This document shows positions 1 to 8,990 of a stretch of 53,872 nt of DNA, one piece after another. Position numbers and translations under genes: made by a program. Within the stretch, counting starts at the first letter, position 1; each line of letters opens with the position of its first letter. The notes under the pieces are model-generated. The model did not search any database, was not told the origin of the DNA, and saw only the letters and a list, made by a program, of their open reading frames with translations. Origin of the DNA: Actinomycetes bacterium (GTDB lineage: Bacteria; Actinomycetota; Actinomycetes; Nanopelagicales; Nanopelagicaceae); assembly GCA_025355665.1 (NCBI GenBank), contig JANXZF010000133.1:1-53872 (forward strand), read 5' to 3'.

Positions 1-978
1 GTCTGGGTTATCGCCGCCCTTGGTCTAAATATCGTCGTTGGTTATGCAGGTTTGCTCGACTTGGGTTTTGTGGCGTTCTGGGCAATTGGCGGTTACACCG
101 CGGGATGGTTTATGTCATCCTTTTTCAGACAGGTGAACATCCACATTCTCAGCACTTCGCCAAAGGTTGTTCCTGGCATGCACATCAGCTTCTGGGGAGT
201 CATCTTCATTGGGGGATTGATCTGTGCCTTCTTTGGATTGATTATCGGCGCACCAACCCTTCGGCTCAAGAGCGACTACTTGGCACTCGTGACTCTTGGA
301 TTTGGCGAAATCATTCCGCAGTTCTTCGTCAACGGATCCAATATCGGTGGATTCAACTTGACCAATGGAACTCAAGGTATTTCGCCAGTCGACAACATTG
401 GAGTTCCAGGCAGGTCCTTAAGCCCCTTCGACTTTAGTTGGAAGTTCTTCATTTTCGTCCTTCTTACCGCGTTCATGGTCTTCATGTCCCTTCGTTTGCG
501 CACCGGGCGCTTAGGCCGCGCTTGGTTGGCAATTCGCGAAGACGAGCTCGCAGCAAGTATGATGGGCGTGCCGCTCATGAGAACTAAATTGTCGGCGTAT
601 GCGGTTGGTGCATTTTCGGGTGGAGTAGGCGGCGTCGCTTACGCGACACACGTCGGCGGGGTCTTTGCCGACCGATTCAACTTTTCTATTTCGATCATTT
701 TGCTAGCGATGGTTGTACTCGGCGGCATGGGAAACGTTTGGGGAGTCATGGTCGGCGCCCTCCTGCTCGCGTGGATCAACTCCACTGGATTGCCGGCATT
801 CGGCGATCTTGTGAATAACACTTTCCACACGACGATCAATTTTCCTTCCTATAACTTCTTACTCTTTGGCGGTGCGTTGGTCTTGATGATGCTCTTTAGA
901 CGCGAGGGATTGATCCCAGAGTCACGATTGAAGGCGATACTCCACGAAGACGACGAATCTAGTGGGGGTGCTGAATAA
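1..978 (+). CDS. livM: Branched-chain amino acid ABC transporter permease LivM (5' truncated by window edge)
   Basis: Frame 1 is open from base 1 (VWVIAALGLNIVVGYAGLLDLGFVAFWAIGGY...), typical LivM motif; followed by two overlapping Liv ATPases. Confidence 0.93.
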   Translation, partial: VWVIAALGLNIVVGYAGLLDLGFVAFWAIGGYTAGWFMSSFFRQVNIHILSTSPKVVPGMHISFWGVIFIGGLICAFFGLIIGAPTLRLKSDYLALVTLGFGEIIPQFFVNGSNIGGFNLTNGTQGISPVDNIGVPGRSLSPFDFSWKFFIFVLLTAFMVFMSLRLRTGRLGRAWLAIREDELAASMMGVPLMRTKLSAYAVGAFSGGVGGVAYATHVGGVFADRFNFSISIILLAMVVLGGMGNVWGVMVGALLLAWINSTGLPAFGDLVNNTFHTTINFPSYNFLLFGGALVLMMLFRREGLIPESRLKAILHEDDESSGGAE

Positions 979-1757
979 TGACTTCAGCACTTAGAGCGGA
1001 CAACATCACCGTTAAGTTTGGCGGACTCATTGCCGTCAATTCGGTTTCCTTTGATATTCCTACTGGCAAAATTGTAAGTTTGATCGGACCGAATGGGGCA
1101 GGCAAGACGACTTTCTTTAACGTTTTGACGGGACTTTATAAGCCGACAAGTGGCAACGTATTGTTTGGAGAAGACGACATCACGGCAATGGCGCCACACA
1201 AAATCGCAGCGGGTGGGCTTGCTCGTACGTTCCAGAATATTCGCCTATTCGGTCTTATGACTGCAGAAGAAAATGTAATGGTGGCGATGCATTCCCACTT
1301 GAAGGCTGGAATCTTGGCCACCATATTCCGCACGCCTGGCCAACGTCGCGAGGAGCGCGAATCACGTGAGCAAGCCCGCGAACTTCTAAATTTTGTCGGC
1401 ATCGGCAAGTGGGCGGGAGAGTATGCACGAAATCTTTCCTACGGTGACCAACGTCGACTTGAAGTGGCGCGTGCTTTGGCTCTGAAACCTAGAGTCCTGC
1501 TTCTTGATGAACCCACAGCGGGCATGAACCCTCAAGAATCCCTAACATTTATTGATTTTGTGTATCGCGTACGCGATGAGCAGAATGTCTCCATTCTCCT
1601 CATTGAACACGATATGAGCGTGGTTATGTCTGTCTCCGAGCGAATTACGGTTCTAGATCAAGGCGAGAAGATCGCAGAAGGATCGCCTTCCGACATTAAA
1701 TCCAACCAACGCGTCATCGAGGCCTACCTGGGCAAAGCCAAGGGAGAGAAGGCATGA
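978..1757 (+). CDS. livG: Branched-chain amino acid ABC transporter ATP-binding protein LivG
   Basis: Walker A GPNGAGKTT, signature LSYGDQRRLE, LLLDEPTAGMNP; overlaps livM stop. Confidence 0.93.
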   Translation: MTSALRADNITVKFGGLIAVNSVSFDIPTGKIVSLIGPNGAGKTTFFNVLTGLYKPTSGNVLFGEDDITAMAPHKIAAGGLARTFQNIRLFGLMTAEENVMVAMHSHLKAGILATIFRTPGQRREERESREQARELLNFVGIGKWAGEYARNLSYGDQRRLEVARALALKPRVLLLDEPTAGMNPQESLTFIDFVYRVRDEQNVSILLIEHDMSVVMSVSERITVLDQGEKIAEGSPSDIKSNQRVIEAYLGKAKGEKA

Positions 1758-2467
1758 GTACTCTTCTTGAAGTCAAAGATTTGCAAGTTGCCTATGGTTC
1801 GATTCTTGCAGTTAAGAATGTGTCATTAACCGTCAACGAGGGCGAAATTGTCACATTGATTGGCTCAAATGGAGCGGGTAAGTCAACCACGTTGCGCACC
1901 ATTTCGGGTCTATTGAAACCGAAAGCAGGAACCATCACCTTCGCTGGTGAACGTATTGACGGCAAAGAGGGTCATGAAATCGTTAGTAAGGGACTTTGCC
2001 AATCCCCAGAAGGCCGCAGAATTTTTCCAAGGATGTCGGTCCGTGAAAATCTGGAACTCGGTGCTTTCCTTCGAAACGACAAGTCCGCTATCGAAAGTGA
2101 CATGCAGCGAGTCTTGGAATTGTTCCCACGCCTTCGAGAACGAATCGAACAGAAGGGTGGCACAATGTCGGGCGGTGAGCAACAGATGTTGGCGGTCGCT
2201 CGTGCCATGATGGGCGCACCGAAACTTCTCTTGCTTGATGAGCCCTCGATGGGCCTTGCTCCTGTACTCGTCGACATAATCTTTGAAACGATCGTAAAGA
2301 TTCGCGAGCAAGGAATCACGATTTTGCTTATTGAACAAAATGCCGCGGCCGCGCTAGATGTTGCTGACCGGGCCTATGTTCTTGAATCTGGTTCGATCAA
2401 GATGAGCGGTAATGCATCCGACCTTGCAAAGGACGAAGCCGTCACAAAGGCCTACCTCGGCGGTTAA
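1754..2467 (+). CDS. livF: Branched-chain amino acid ABC transporter ATP-binding protein LivF
   Basis: GSNGAGKST, MSGGEQQMLAVARAMM, LLLDEPSMGLAP; ATGA overlap with livG. Confidence 0.93.
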   Translation: MSTLLEVKDLQVAYGSILAVKNVSLTVNEGEIVTLIGSNGAGKSTTLRTISGLLKPKAGTITFAGERIDGKEGHEIVSKGLCQSPEGRRIFPRMSVRENLELGAFLRNDKSAIESDMQRVLELFPRLRERIEQKGGTMSGGEQQMLAVARAMMGAPKLLLLDEPSMGLAPVLVDIIFETIVKIREQGITILLIEQNAAAALDVADRAYVLESGSIKMSGNASDLAKDEAVTKAYLGG

Positions 2468-2476
2468 GAAGAAATA

Positions 2477-2896
2477 CTACCGAGGCGCCAATATTAAGCA
2501 GGTAATTCTTGCGGTGCACGTGCGCTGTCCTTCGTCATTTGTAATCACAACTTCGTAACAGCACAGTGTCTTGCCCAGCGAAATCGGAGTGGCAACTGCC
2601 ATGACGGTTCCTTTTGTCGCTGATCGGTGATGCGTTGCATTTATGTCCACGCCAACAATCCGACGGGATGGACCCGCATGGAGTTGAGTACCGATGGAAC
2701 CGAGACTTTCGGCCAAGACGACATTCGCGCCACCGTGAAGTAAGCCTAGCGGTTGGGTATTTCCTTCAACCGGCATAGTCGCAACCAGACGCATGGGCGA
2801 AGCCTCGAGAATCTGAATACCCATTTTTTGATCGAGGGCGCCGCTTCCACGCACCCTCAATTGCGTCATGAAATCGGAATCGTCTTTTTCGCTCAT
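2477..2896 (-). CDS. Hotdog-fold thioesterase (PaaI/YdiI-like)
   Basis: Motif QPLGLLHGGANVVLAESLGSIGT and VGVDINATHHRSATKGTV; ATG at 2896 preferred over ORF-track start 2932. Confidence 0.85.
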   Translation of the reverse strand: MSEKDDSDFMTQLRVRGSGALDQKMGIQILEASPMRLVATMPVEGNTQPLGLLHGGANVVLAESLGSIGTQLHAGPSRRIVGVDINATHHRSATKGTVMAVATPISLGKTLCCYEVVITNDEGQRTCTARITCLILAPR

Positions 2897-2930
2897 AAAC
2901 AGGAAGTGTATCTGGAATAGACTCGCGGGC

Positions 2931-5519
2931 ATGAGTGATCGGTTGCTTTTAATTGATGGGCATTCGATGGCCTATCGAGCCTTTTACGCACTGCCGGCCG
3001 AGAATTTCACAACGGCCACCGGCCAGCACACCAACGCGATTTATGGTTTTGCGACGATGCTTATCTCACTGCTGCGGGATGAGAAACCCACTCATGTGGC
3101 AGTGGCCTTTGATGTCTCTCGTAAGACTTTTCGAACCGAGAAATACCCCGAGTACAAGGCAAATCGCGCCGCCACTCCAGATGAGTTCCGTTCGCAGATG
3201 TCCTACCTTCATGAACTTGTTGGAGCCTTTGGGATTTCACAGTTCGAACGTGAAGGTTTTGAAGCCGATGATATTCTCGCCACCCTTGCCTCGCGCGCCC
3301 AGAGCAAAGGGATAGACGTCATCATCTGTTCCGGCGACCGCGATTGCTTCCAATTGGTTACCGAGAAGATCACGGTGCTCTATCCCAAGAAGGGCGTTAG
3401 CGATCTTGTGCGCATGACCCCTGATGCAATTTTTGAAAAGTACGGCATGACCCCGAGTAGTTATCCGGAGTTCGCAGCACTCCGAGGGGATCCAAGCGAC
3501 AACTTGCCATCGGTACCGGGAGTTGGTGAAAAGACAGCGGCAAAATGGGTCGTCGAATACGGTGATGTTTCGAATCTGATCGCAAACATCGACAAGATTT
3601 CTGGCAAAGTCGGAGAATCGCTTCGAAGCAACATCGATATCGTCTTGAGAAATCGCGAGCTTACCCAGTTAATTCATACAGTTCCTCTGGAGTCGCAGAT
3701 TGACGAACTTCGATGGGCGGGAGTAGACGAATCAAAGATCTTGCCACTTTTTGACTTGCTTGAATTTCGTACTTTGAAAGATCGCATCAAAGTTTTCACC
3801 AGTAGAGATTCGGCGAAGAAATCAGAAGCAGAGCCCCTGATGATGCTCCAATTTGACTCGGATCTCGAACTTCTTTCGCCCAAGGATTTGGATCAACGAA
3901 TCTCCACCCACTCGGGTGAAATCGCGATCACCTTCGAAGTTGTTGATGAAAAGGTGCACCGATATGCGGTGGCGCTTTCCTCAAAGGAGGCTTACCTTAT
4001 TCACTCTTCCAAGATGGGAGATTGGATTTCGAATCCGAAGATCGGCAAGCTTTTGCATGATGCCAAGGGTTTATCGCGAGTCACCCCAGTAGAAGGAATA
4101 CTTTTTGACACTGCTCTGGCGGCATATGTAATCAATCCAGGAGTGCGCGCGTTGGATTTAGGCGACATCGTCGCCCGATGGGGTGATGGGACAATCGCAT
4201 CCTCCAACGACTCGGAGAAGATGCTAGTCAACGGCGCAATGGCACTATTTGATCTTCGAACTTCCCTCGAGCGAGAGCTCAAGGACCGCAATGTGCTGGA
4301 CCTCTACAACAACCTTGAACTGCCGATCGCCGGACTACTTGCGAAAATGGAACGTGTAGGTGTTGCGGTGGATAAGAAGGGACTTACGGATCTACAATCC
4401 TTTTTTGCTGGAGAGGCTGAACGTGAGACCAATGCAGCATTTGAGGCGGTTGGCCATGAGTTCAATATTGCCTCGCCAAAACAGCTCCAAGTCATTCTCT
4501 TCGATGAGTTGAAATTGCCGAAGACCAAGAAGATCAAGACTGGCTACACAACCGATGCTGAATCATTGGAATGGCTTTCGGAAACAACGGGTCATCCGGT
4601 GCTCACGCATCTTCTCCGTATACGCGAGACCAACAAATTGCGTACGACCGTTGAGGGGCTCATCACTGAAGTAGCTAGTGACGGACGCATTCACACTCAC
4701 TTCCAACAGACGATCGCAGCGACCGGTCGACTTTCATCCACGGGTCCTAATCTGCAGAACATCCCCGTTCGCACCGAGGAAGGTCGTCGCATCCGTGAAT
4801 GCTTTATCGCAGGAAACGGTTACGCAACGTTATTGACTGCGGATTATAGCCAAATTGAGATGCGAATCATGGCGCATTTGTCGAATGACGAGCACCTGCT
4901 AGCAGCATTTACAAAAGGAGAGGATCTTCATTCAACCGTTGCCAGCGAAGTCTTTGGAGTTGATGCGCAGCACGTGACGCCTGAAATGCGTCGGCAGATC
5001 AAGGCCATGTCTTACGGTCTTGCCTATGGCCTTTCATCCTTTGGTCTATCGGCCCAACTTGGAATTACACCACCCGAGGCCCAGATACTTATGGACAAAT
5101 ATTTCGAACGATTCGGTGGAATCCGAGAGTACTTGAAGACCGTAGTCGAACAAGCACGTAAAGTCGGTTACACCGAAACTATTTTGGGCCGTCGACGATA
5201 TCTTCCGGATTTACTGAATGATAATCGCCAGCGCAGGGAAGTGGCCGAACGGATGGCTCTCAATGCTCCGATTCAAGGTTCCGCGGCAGACATCATCAAA
5301 CAGGCGATGCTCAATGTTGAAGTGGGACTTACGGCAAATGGATTGAAATCCCGACTGCTGTTGCAAGTGCACGATGAATTGATCTTCGAAGTAATCAGTG
5401 GCGAAGAAGAAGTCTTGACGACTGTCGTGCGAGAGGCAATGGGCTCGGCTTATCCGCTGAAGGCCCTGCTAGAGGTAAGCGTGGGGATAGGAAAGAGTTG
5501 GAACGAAGCCGCGCACTAA
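2931..5519 (+). CDS. polA: DNA polymerase I
   Basis: N-terminal 5' nuclease (LLLIDGHSMAYRAFYALP, CSGDRDCFQLV) and polymerase motifs (TADYSQIEMRIMAHLS, LLQVHDELIFEV). Start refined to ATG 2931. Confidence 0.97.
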   Translation: MSDRLLLIDGHSMAYRAFYALPAENFTTATGQHTNAIYGFATMLISLLRDEKPTHVAVAFDVSRKTFRTEKYPEYKANRAATPDEFRSQMSYLHELVGAFGISQFEREGFEADDILATLASRAQSKGIDVIICSGDRDCFQLVTEKITVLYPKKGVSDLVRMTPDAIFEKYGMTPSSYPEFAALRGDPSDNLPSVPGVGEKTAAKWVVEYGDVSNLIANIDKISGKVGESLRSNIDIVLRNRELTQLIHTVPLESQIDELRWAGVDESKILPLFDLLEFRTLKDRIKVFTSRDSAKKSEAEPLMMLQFDSDLELLSPKDLDQRISTHSGEIAITFEVVDEKVHRYAVALSSKEAYLIHSSKMGDWISNPKIGKLLHDAKGLSRVTPVEGILFDTALAAYVINPGVRALDLGDIVARWGDGTIASSNDSEKMLVNGAMALFDLRTSLERELKDRNVLDLYNNLELPIAGLLAKMERVGVAVDKKGLTDLQSFFAGEAERETNAAFEAVGHEFNIASPKQLQVILFDELKLPKTKKIKTGYTTDAESLEWLSETTGHPVLTHLLRIRETNKLRTTVEGLITEVASDGRIHTHFQQTIAATGRLSSTGPNLQNIPVRTEEGRRIRECFIAGNGYATLLTADYSQIEMRIMAHLSNDEHLLAAFTKGEDLHSTVASEVFGVDAQHVTPEMRRQIKAMSYGLAYGLSSFGLSAQLGITPPEAQILMDKYFERFGGIREYLKTVVEQARKVGYTETILGRRRYLPDLLNDNRQRREVAERMALNAPIQGSAADIIKQAMLNVEVGLTANGLKSRLLLQVHDELIFEVISGEEEVLTTVVREAMGSAYPLKALLEVSVGIGKSWNEAAH

Positions 5520-5526
5520 GAAATCA

Positions 5527-6753
5527 TTATTGATTTGGTGATGCGTTATCTTCCATCGCCTGCAAATCTTGCGTGAAGCTTGGAAGGCTCTTTGCCGCGC
5601 TGAGTCGTCCCCTCCCAAGAATGACAATCGCCAGGCCGCAACCAGTGGAGATAGTAGTAATTGCAAGGCAGACTTGAGGCGAATATGTCTTCGAAATCCA
5701 CCCCCCAGCGGCCGAACCAAATGCTGCCATAGAGCCTTCAACCGTCCATAGCCACCCCATGGATGCAGTGGCGCTGCCACGAGGGCGAACCGCCTCCATG
5801 ACTTCCCAATAGAAAACTTGTAATGCTCCTCCACAAAGTCCGATGAAGGCACCAACCAGCGCCATACTCCAGTCTGGCCGAGTAAGTGCAAGGGGGATGG
5901 AAACGGCAAACCAGAGTACGTAAGTAGTGAGCATTGATTTGAGCGGTGAAGATCGTCTTGATACGAGCCCACCTAGGAGACCGCCGATGATATTTGCGAT
6001 ACCCATCGTGCTTAAGATCCACGCGGTGCGATGGGGAACGTTTTGCAATGTTGCAAATGCGGGCACTCCGACGTTGAACGCGCCCCAACCGAAACCAATG
6101 AAAGAGCCTTCGAACATGAGAAGGAGCATGGCTGGGTGTCGCCACAGAGGCGCGGTACCTGTTTCCTTCTTCTCTGGTACCCAACCGTGAACGGATTTGT
6201 TGAAACTGAGTGCGATTCCACCTATGAGCATCGAAGCCGCACAGGTAAGTAACGCACTTGATGGATGCGACGAAAGTGCAAGTGTTGTCGCGAGGATTGG
6301 TCCGATAACGCTGGACGCATTGATAACAGATGTGTCCAGTGCGTATGCGGTTCGCAATACATCAGGGGGAACGAGCGATTTCCAGATCGGTCTGACCGAA
6401 AGGTTGATCGGGGGAGCCGTGAATCCGAGGATAAACGCGAGAACAAGTATCGAGTGGGAGCCATGAGCAAGATTGAGTAGAACGAGCATCGTCACATAGG
6501 CGGGGACAAAAATCCGGATGGGCCATTTCTGTCCGTATCGGTCAATCAAAGATCCGCGTATGCCAGAAGTGAAGGAGCCCGAGAGCGAGTTGAGTCCGAT
6601 CGCCAACCCAGCCAATGGAATTGAGTGAGTCTCATGGATCGTCTTAAAGAAGATCGAAAGTCCAACCATCCCGTAAGCCATTCGAGCGGGAAATGCACTG
6701 AAGACCAGGGGCTTCACGTAGGGCAGGCTCAGAAGTTGCCTGTAGCGATTCAT
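5527..6753 (-). CDS. Major facilitator superfamily transporter
   Basis: About 12 hydrophobic segments, MFS-like motif SGIRGSLIDRYGQKWPIRI; start refined to ATG 6753. Confidence 0.8.
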   Translation of the reverse strand: MNRYRQLLSLPYVKPLVFSAFPARMAYGMVGLSIFFKTIHETHSIPLAGLAIGLNSLSGSFTSGIRGSLIDRYGQKWPIRIFVPAYVTMLVLLNLAHGSHSILVLAFILGFTAPPINLSVRPIWKSLVPPDVLRTAYALDTSVINASSVIGPILATTLALSSHPSSALLTCAASMLIGGIALSFNKSVHGWVPEKKETGTAPLWRHPAMLLLMFEGSFIGFGWGAFNVGVPAFATLQNVPHRTAWILSTMGIANIIGGLLGGLVSRRSSPLKSMLTTYVLWFAVSIPLALTRPDWSMALVGAFIGLCGGALQVFYWEVMEAVRPRGSATASMGWLWTVEGSMAAFGSAAGGWISKTYSPQVCLAITTISTGCGLAIVILGRGRLSAAKSLPSFTQDLQAMEDNASPNQ

Positions 6754-6883
6754 AAGATTATTTAGTCTAACGTGGCGACCCGCACCCACGTCGGGACAAA
6801 TCGCACGCGAATTGACCCAGATTGCCGCCAAACCGTACCCTTAGCAGCCCTATCCCTACTACTTTCTATCCCTACGGAGCAAC
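6754..6883. promoter_or_regulatory. Intergenic promoter region for rpsA and divergent MFS gene; TTGACC (6812-6817)-N18-TACCCT (6836-6841) toward rpsA
   Basis: -35 TTGACC and TAnnnT -10 with 18-nt spacing; GGAG about 5 nt before the TTG start. Confidence 0.5.
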
Positions 6884-8275
6884 TTGAGTACCTCACCAGT
6901 AATTGCAGTAAATGATATTGGAACAGCCGCAGACTTTATGGCCGCAATTGAAGGCACCATCAGAAATTTCAATGATGGTGACCTTGTTGAAGGCATCGTC
7001 GTTCAGGTAGACCGCGACGAAGTACTGGTGGACATTGGATACAAAACCGAAGGAGTTATCCCTTCACGTGAACTCTCTATCCGCCACGATGTCGATCCAA
7101 GCGAGATCGTCAAGGTTGGCGAAAAGATTGAGGCCCTTGTTCTCCAGAAGGAAGACAAAGAAGGCCGCCTGATCCTGTCCAAGAAACGCGCACAGTATGA
7201 GCGCGCTTGGGGCGAGATCGAAGGCAAGAAGGAGCGCGACGAGGTTGTCGTCGGAACCGTTATTGAAGTTGTTAAGGGCGGCTTGATCGTTGACATCGGT
7301 CTCCGTGGCTTCCTTCCAGCTTCTCTTGTTGAAATGCGTCGCGTGCGCGACCTGACCCCGTACATCGGCAAGCAGGTTGAAGCGCGCATCATCGAATTGG
7401 ATAAGAATCGCAACAATGTGGTTCTTTCCCGTCGTGCTTACCTCGAGCAGACTCAATCCGAGTCACGCACTACCTTCCTCAACCAGTTGCAGAAGGGCCA
7501 AGTTCGAACCGGTGTTGTTTCATCTATTGTGAACTTCGGTGCATTTGTTGATTTGGGCGGAGTGGACGGGTTGGTTCACGTATCAGAGCTTTCTTGGAAG
7601 CACATTGATCATCCTGGCGAGGTTGTTGAAGTTGGCGACGAAGTAACCGTCGAAGTTCTCGAAGTTGATTTCGAGCGCGAGCGTGTTTCACTGTCGTTGA
7701 AGGCAACGCAAGAAGATCCATGGCAAGCATTCGCCCGTACGCACACCATCAACCAGGTTGTACCTGGACAGGTAACCAAGTTGGTTCCTTTCGGTGCGTT
7801 CATCCGCGTCCACGAAGGCATCGAAGGACTTGTTCACATTTCTGAGTTGGCAGAACGCCACGTAGAAATTCCTGAACAGGTTGTTCAAGTTGGCGACGAG
7901 TTGTTCGTAAAGATCATTGATATCGATCTTGAGCGCCGCAGAATTTCACTTTCTCTCAAACAGGCTAACGAAGGTCATGAAGTTGAAATCGAAGCATTCG
8001 ATCCGACTCAGTACGGTATGGCCGCTCGATATGACGGTGACGGAAATTTCATTTACCCTGAAGGTTTTGATCCAGAGTCACAGGAATGGAAGCCAGGCTA
8101 CGAGACGCAGCGCGAAGAGTGGGAGCGTCAATACGCCGAAGCCCAGATGCGCTTTATGGCTCATAAGAAGCAGAAGGACGAGGCTCGTGCAGCCGATGCC
8201 GCAGCTGCCTCCGAACCCGCCTCCGAACCTGCCTTGTCTGAATTAGCTGAAATTGCTGGAGAGGTCGCCGAATAG
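6884..8275 (+). CDS. rpsA: 30S ribosomal protein S1
   Basis: Four S1-type repeats (GTVIEVVKGGLIVDIGLRGFLPASLVEMRRV; GVVSSIVNFGAFVDLGGVDGLVHVSELSWKHI etc.); TTG start with GGAG SD. Confidence 0.96.
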   Translation: MSTSPVIAVNDIGTAADFMAAIEGTIRNFNDGDLVEGIVVQVDRDEVLVDIGYKTEGVIPSRELSIRHDVDPSEIVKVGEKIEALVLQKEDKEGRLILSKKRAQYERAWGEIEGKKERDEVVVGTVIEVVKGGLIVDIGLRGFLPASLVEMRRVRDLTPYIGKQVEARIIELDKNRNNVVLSRRAYLEQTQSESRTTFLNQLQKGQVRTGVVSSIVNFGAFVDLGGVDGLVHVSELSWKHIDHPGEVVEVGDEVTVEVLEVDFERERVSLSLKATQEDPWQAFARTHTINQVVPGQVTKLVPFGAFIRVHEGIEGLVHISELAERHVEIPEQVVQVGDELFVKIIDIDLERRRISLSLKQANEGHEVEIEAFDPTQYGMAARYDGDGNFIYPEGFDPESQEWKPGYETQREEWERQYAEAQMRFMAHKKQKDEARAADAAAASEPASEPALSELAEIAGEVAE

Positions 8276-8302
8276 TTTTTGAGCGACTCCGTCGAAGTAA
8301 AG

Positions 8303-8336
8303 CCGGCTCCGAGAGTAATCTCGGGGTCGGTTTCTT
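8303..8336 (+). terminator. Intrinsic terminator downstream of rpsA
   Basis: CCGGCTCCGAGA-GTAA-TCTCGGGGTCGG (12-bp stem allowing G-U pairs, tetraloop) followed by TTTCTT. Confidence 0.85.
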
Positions 8337-8365
8337 CATTGAAGATGAAAGGCTAAGGTCGCATT

Positions 8366-8971
8366 GTGGTGCTGATCGTTGGGCTTACGGGCGGAATCGG
8401 TTCTGGTAAATCTCTGGCAGGACAGTATTTTTCTGATCTTGGCGCTAATATCTTAGATGCCGACGTCATTGCGCGTGAGGTAATTGAGCGGGGCAGCAGA
8501 GGCTTTGACCAAGTCATTGCGGCCTTTGGAGATTCCATACTTCGAGACGGACAGATCGATCGCCGAGCCCTAGCCGAGCGAGTCTTTGGAAATATGGCGG
8601 ATCGAGTCACTCTCGAATCGATCGTCCACCCGCTGGTGCGTGACGCATTCGAGGCCGCAGTCGCGCGTCTTCAAGGCGACGACATTCTCGTCTATGAAAT
8701 ACCACTTCTTGCAGAAACTGGCGCGGCCACCCGCTTCGATTTCGTGATTACGGTCGAATCTGACCTTGATATTCGAACTGATCGACTGATAAAACGAGGG
8801 ATGTTGGGGTCGGAAATTGACGCTCGAATCCGAGCGCAAGCTTCGCCGGAGGAAAGAATGTCAGTGGCTGGGTATGTAATTACCAATAATGGAACCCCTG
8901 ACGAGTTGTTACGCCACATCGAATACGTGTGGGAGAAGATCCTGCCATCTATGCAGCGCGAGAAAAAATGA
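8366..8971 (+). CDS. coaE: Dephospho-CoA kinase
   Basis: VGLTGGIGSGKS P-loop and downstream LDADVIAREVIERG; GTG start. Confidence 0.95.
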   Translation: MVLIVGLTGGIGSGKSLAGQYFSDLGANILDADVIAREVIERGSRGFDQVIAAFGDSILRDGQIDRRALAERVFGNMADRVTLESIVHPLVRDAFEAAVARLQGDDILVYEIPLLAETGAATRFDFVITVESDLDIRTDRLIKRGMLGSEIDARIRAQASPEERMSVAGYVITNNGTPDELLRHIEYVWEKILPSMQREKK

Positions 8972-8990
8972 CGAAGACTAGAGTTGTTTT

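Noticed and set aside
1910-2338. 142-aa antisense ORF inside livF (minus strand)
   Set aside because: Lies fully opposite a confident conserved gene; composition looks like shadow coding and no recognisable domain.
6884-8275. Tandem repeat in rpsA
   Set aside because: Repeats correspond to standard S1 RNA-binding domains.
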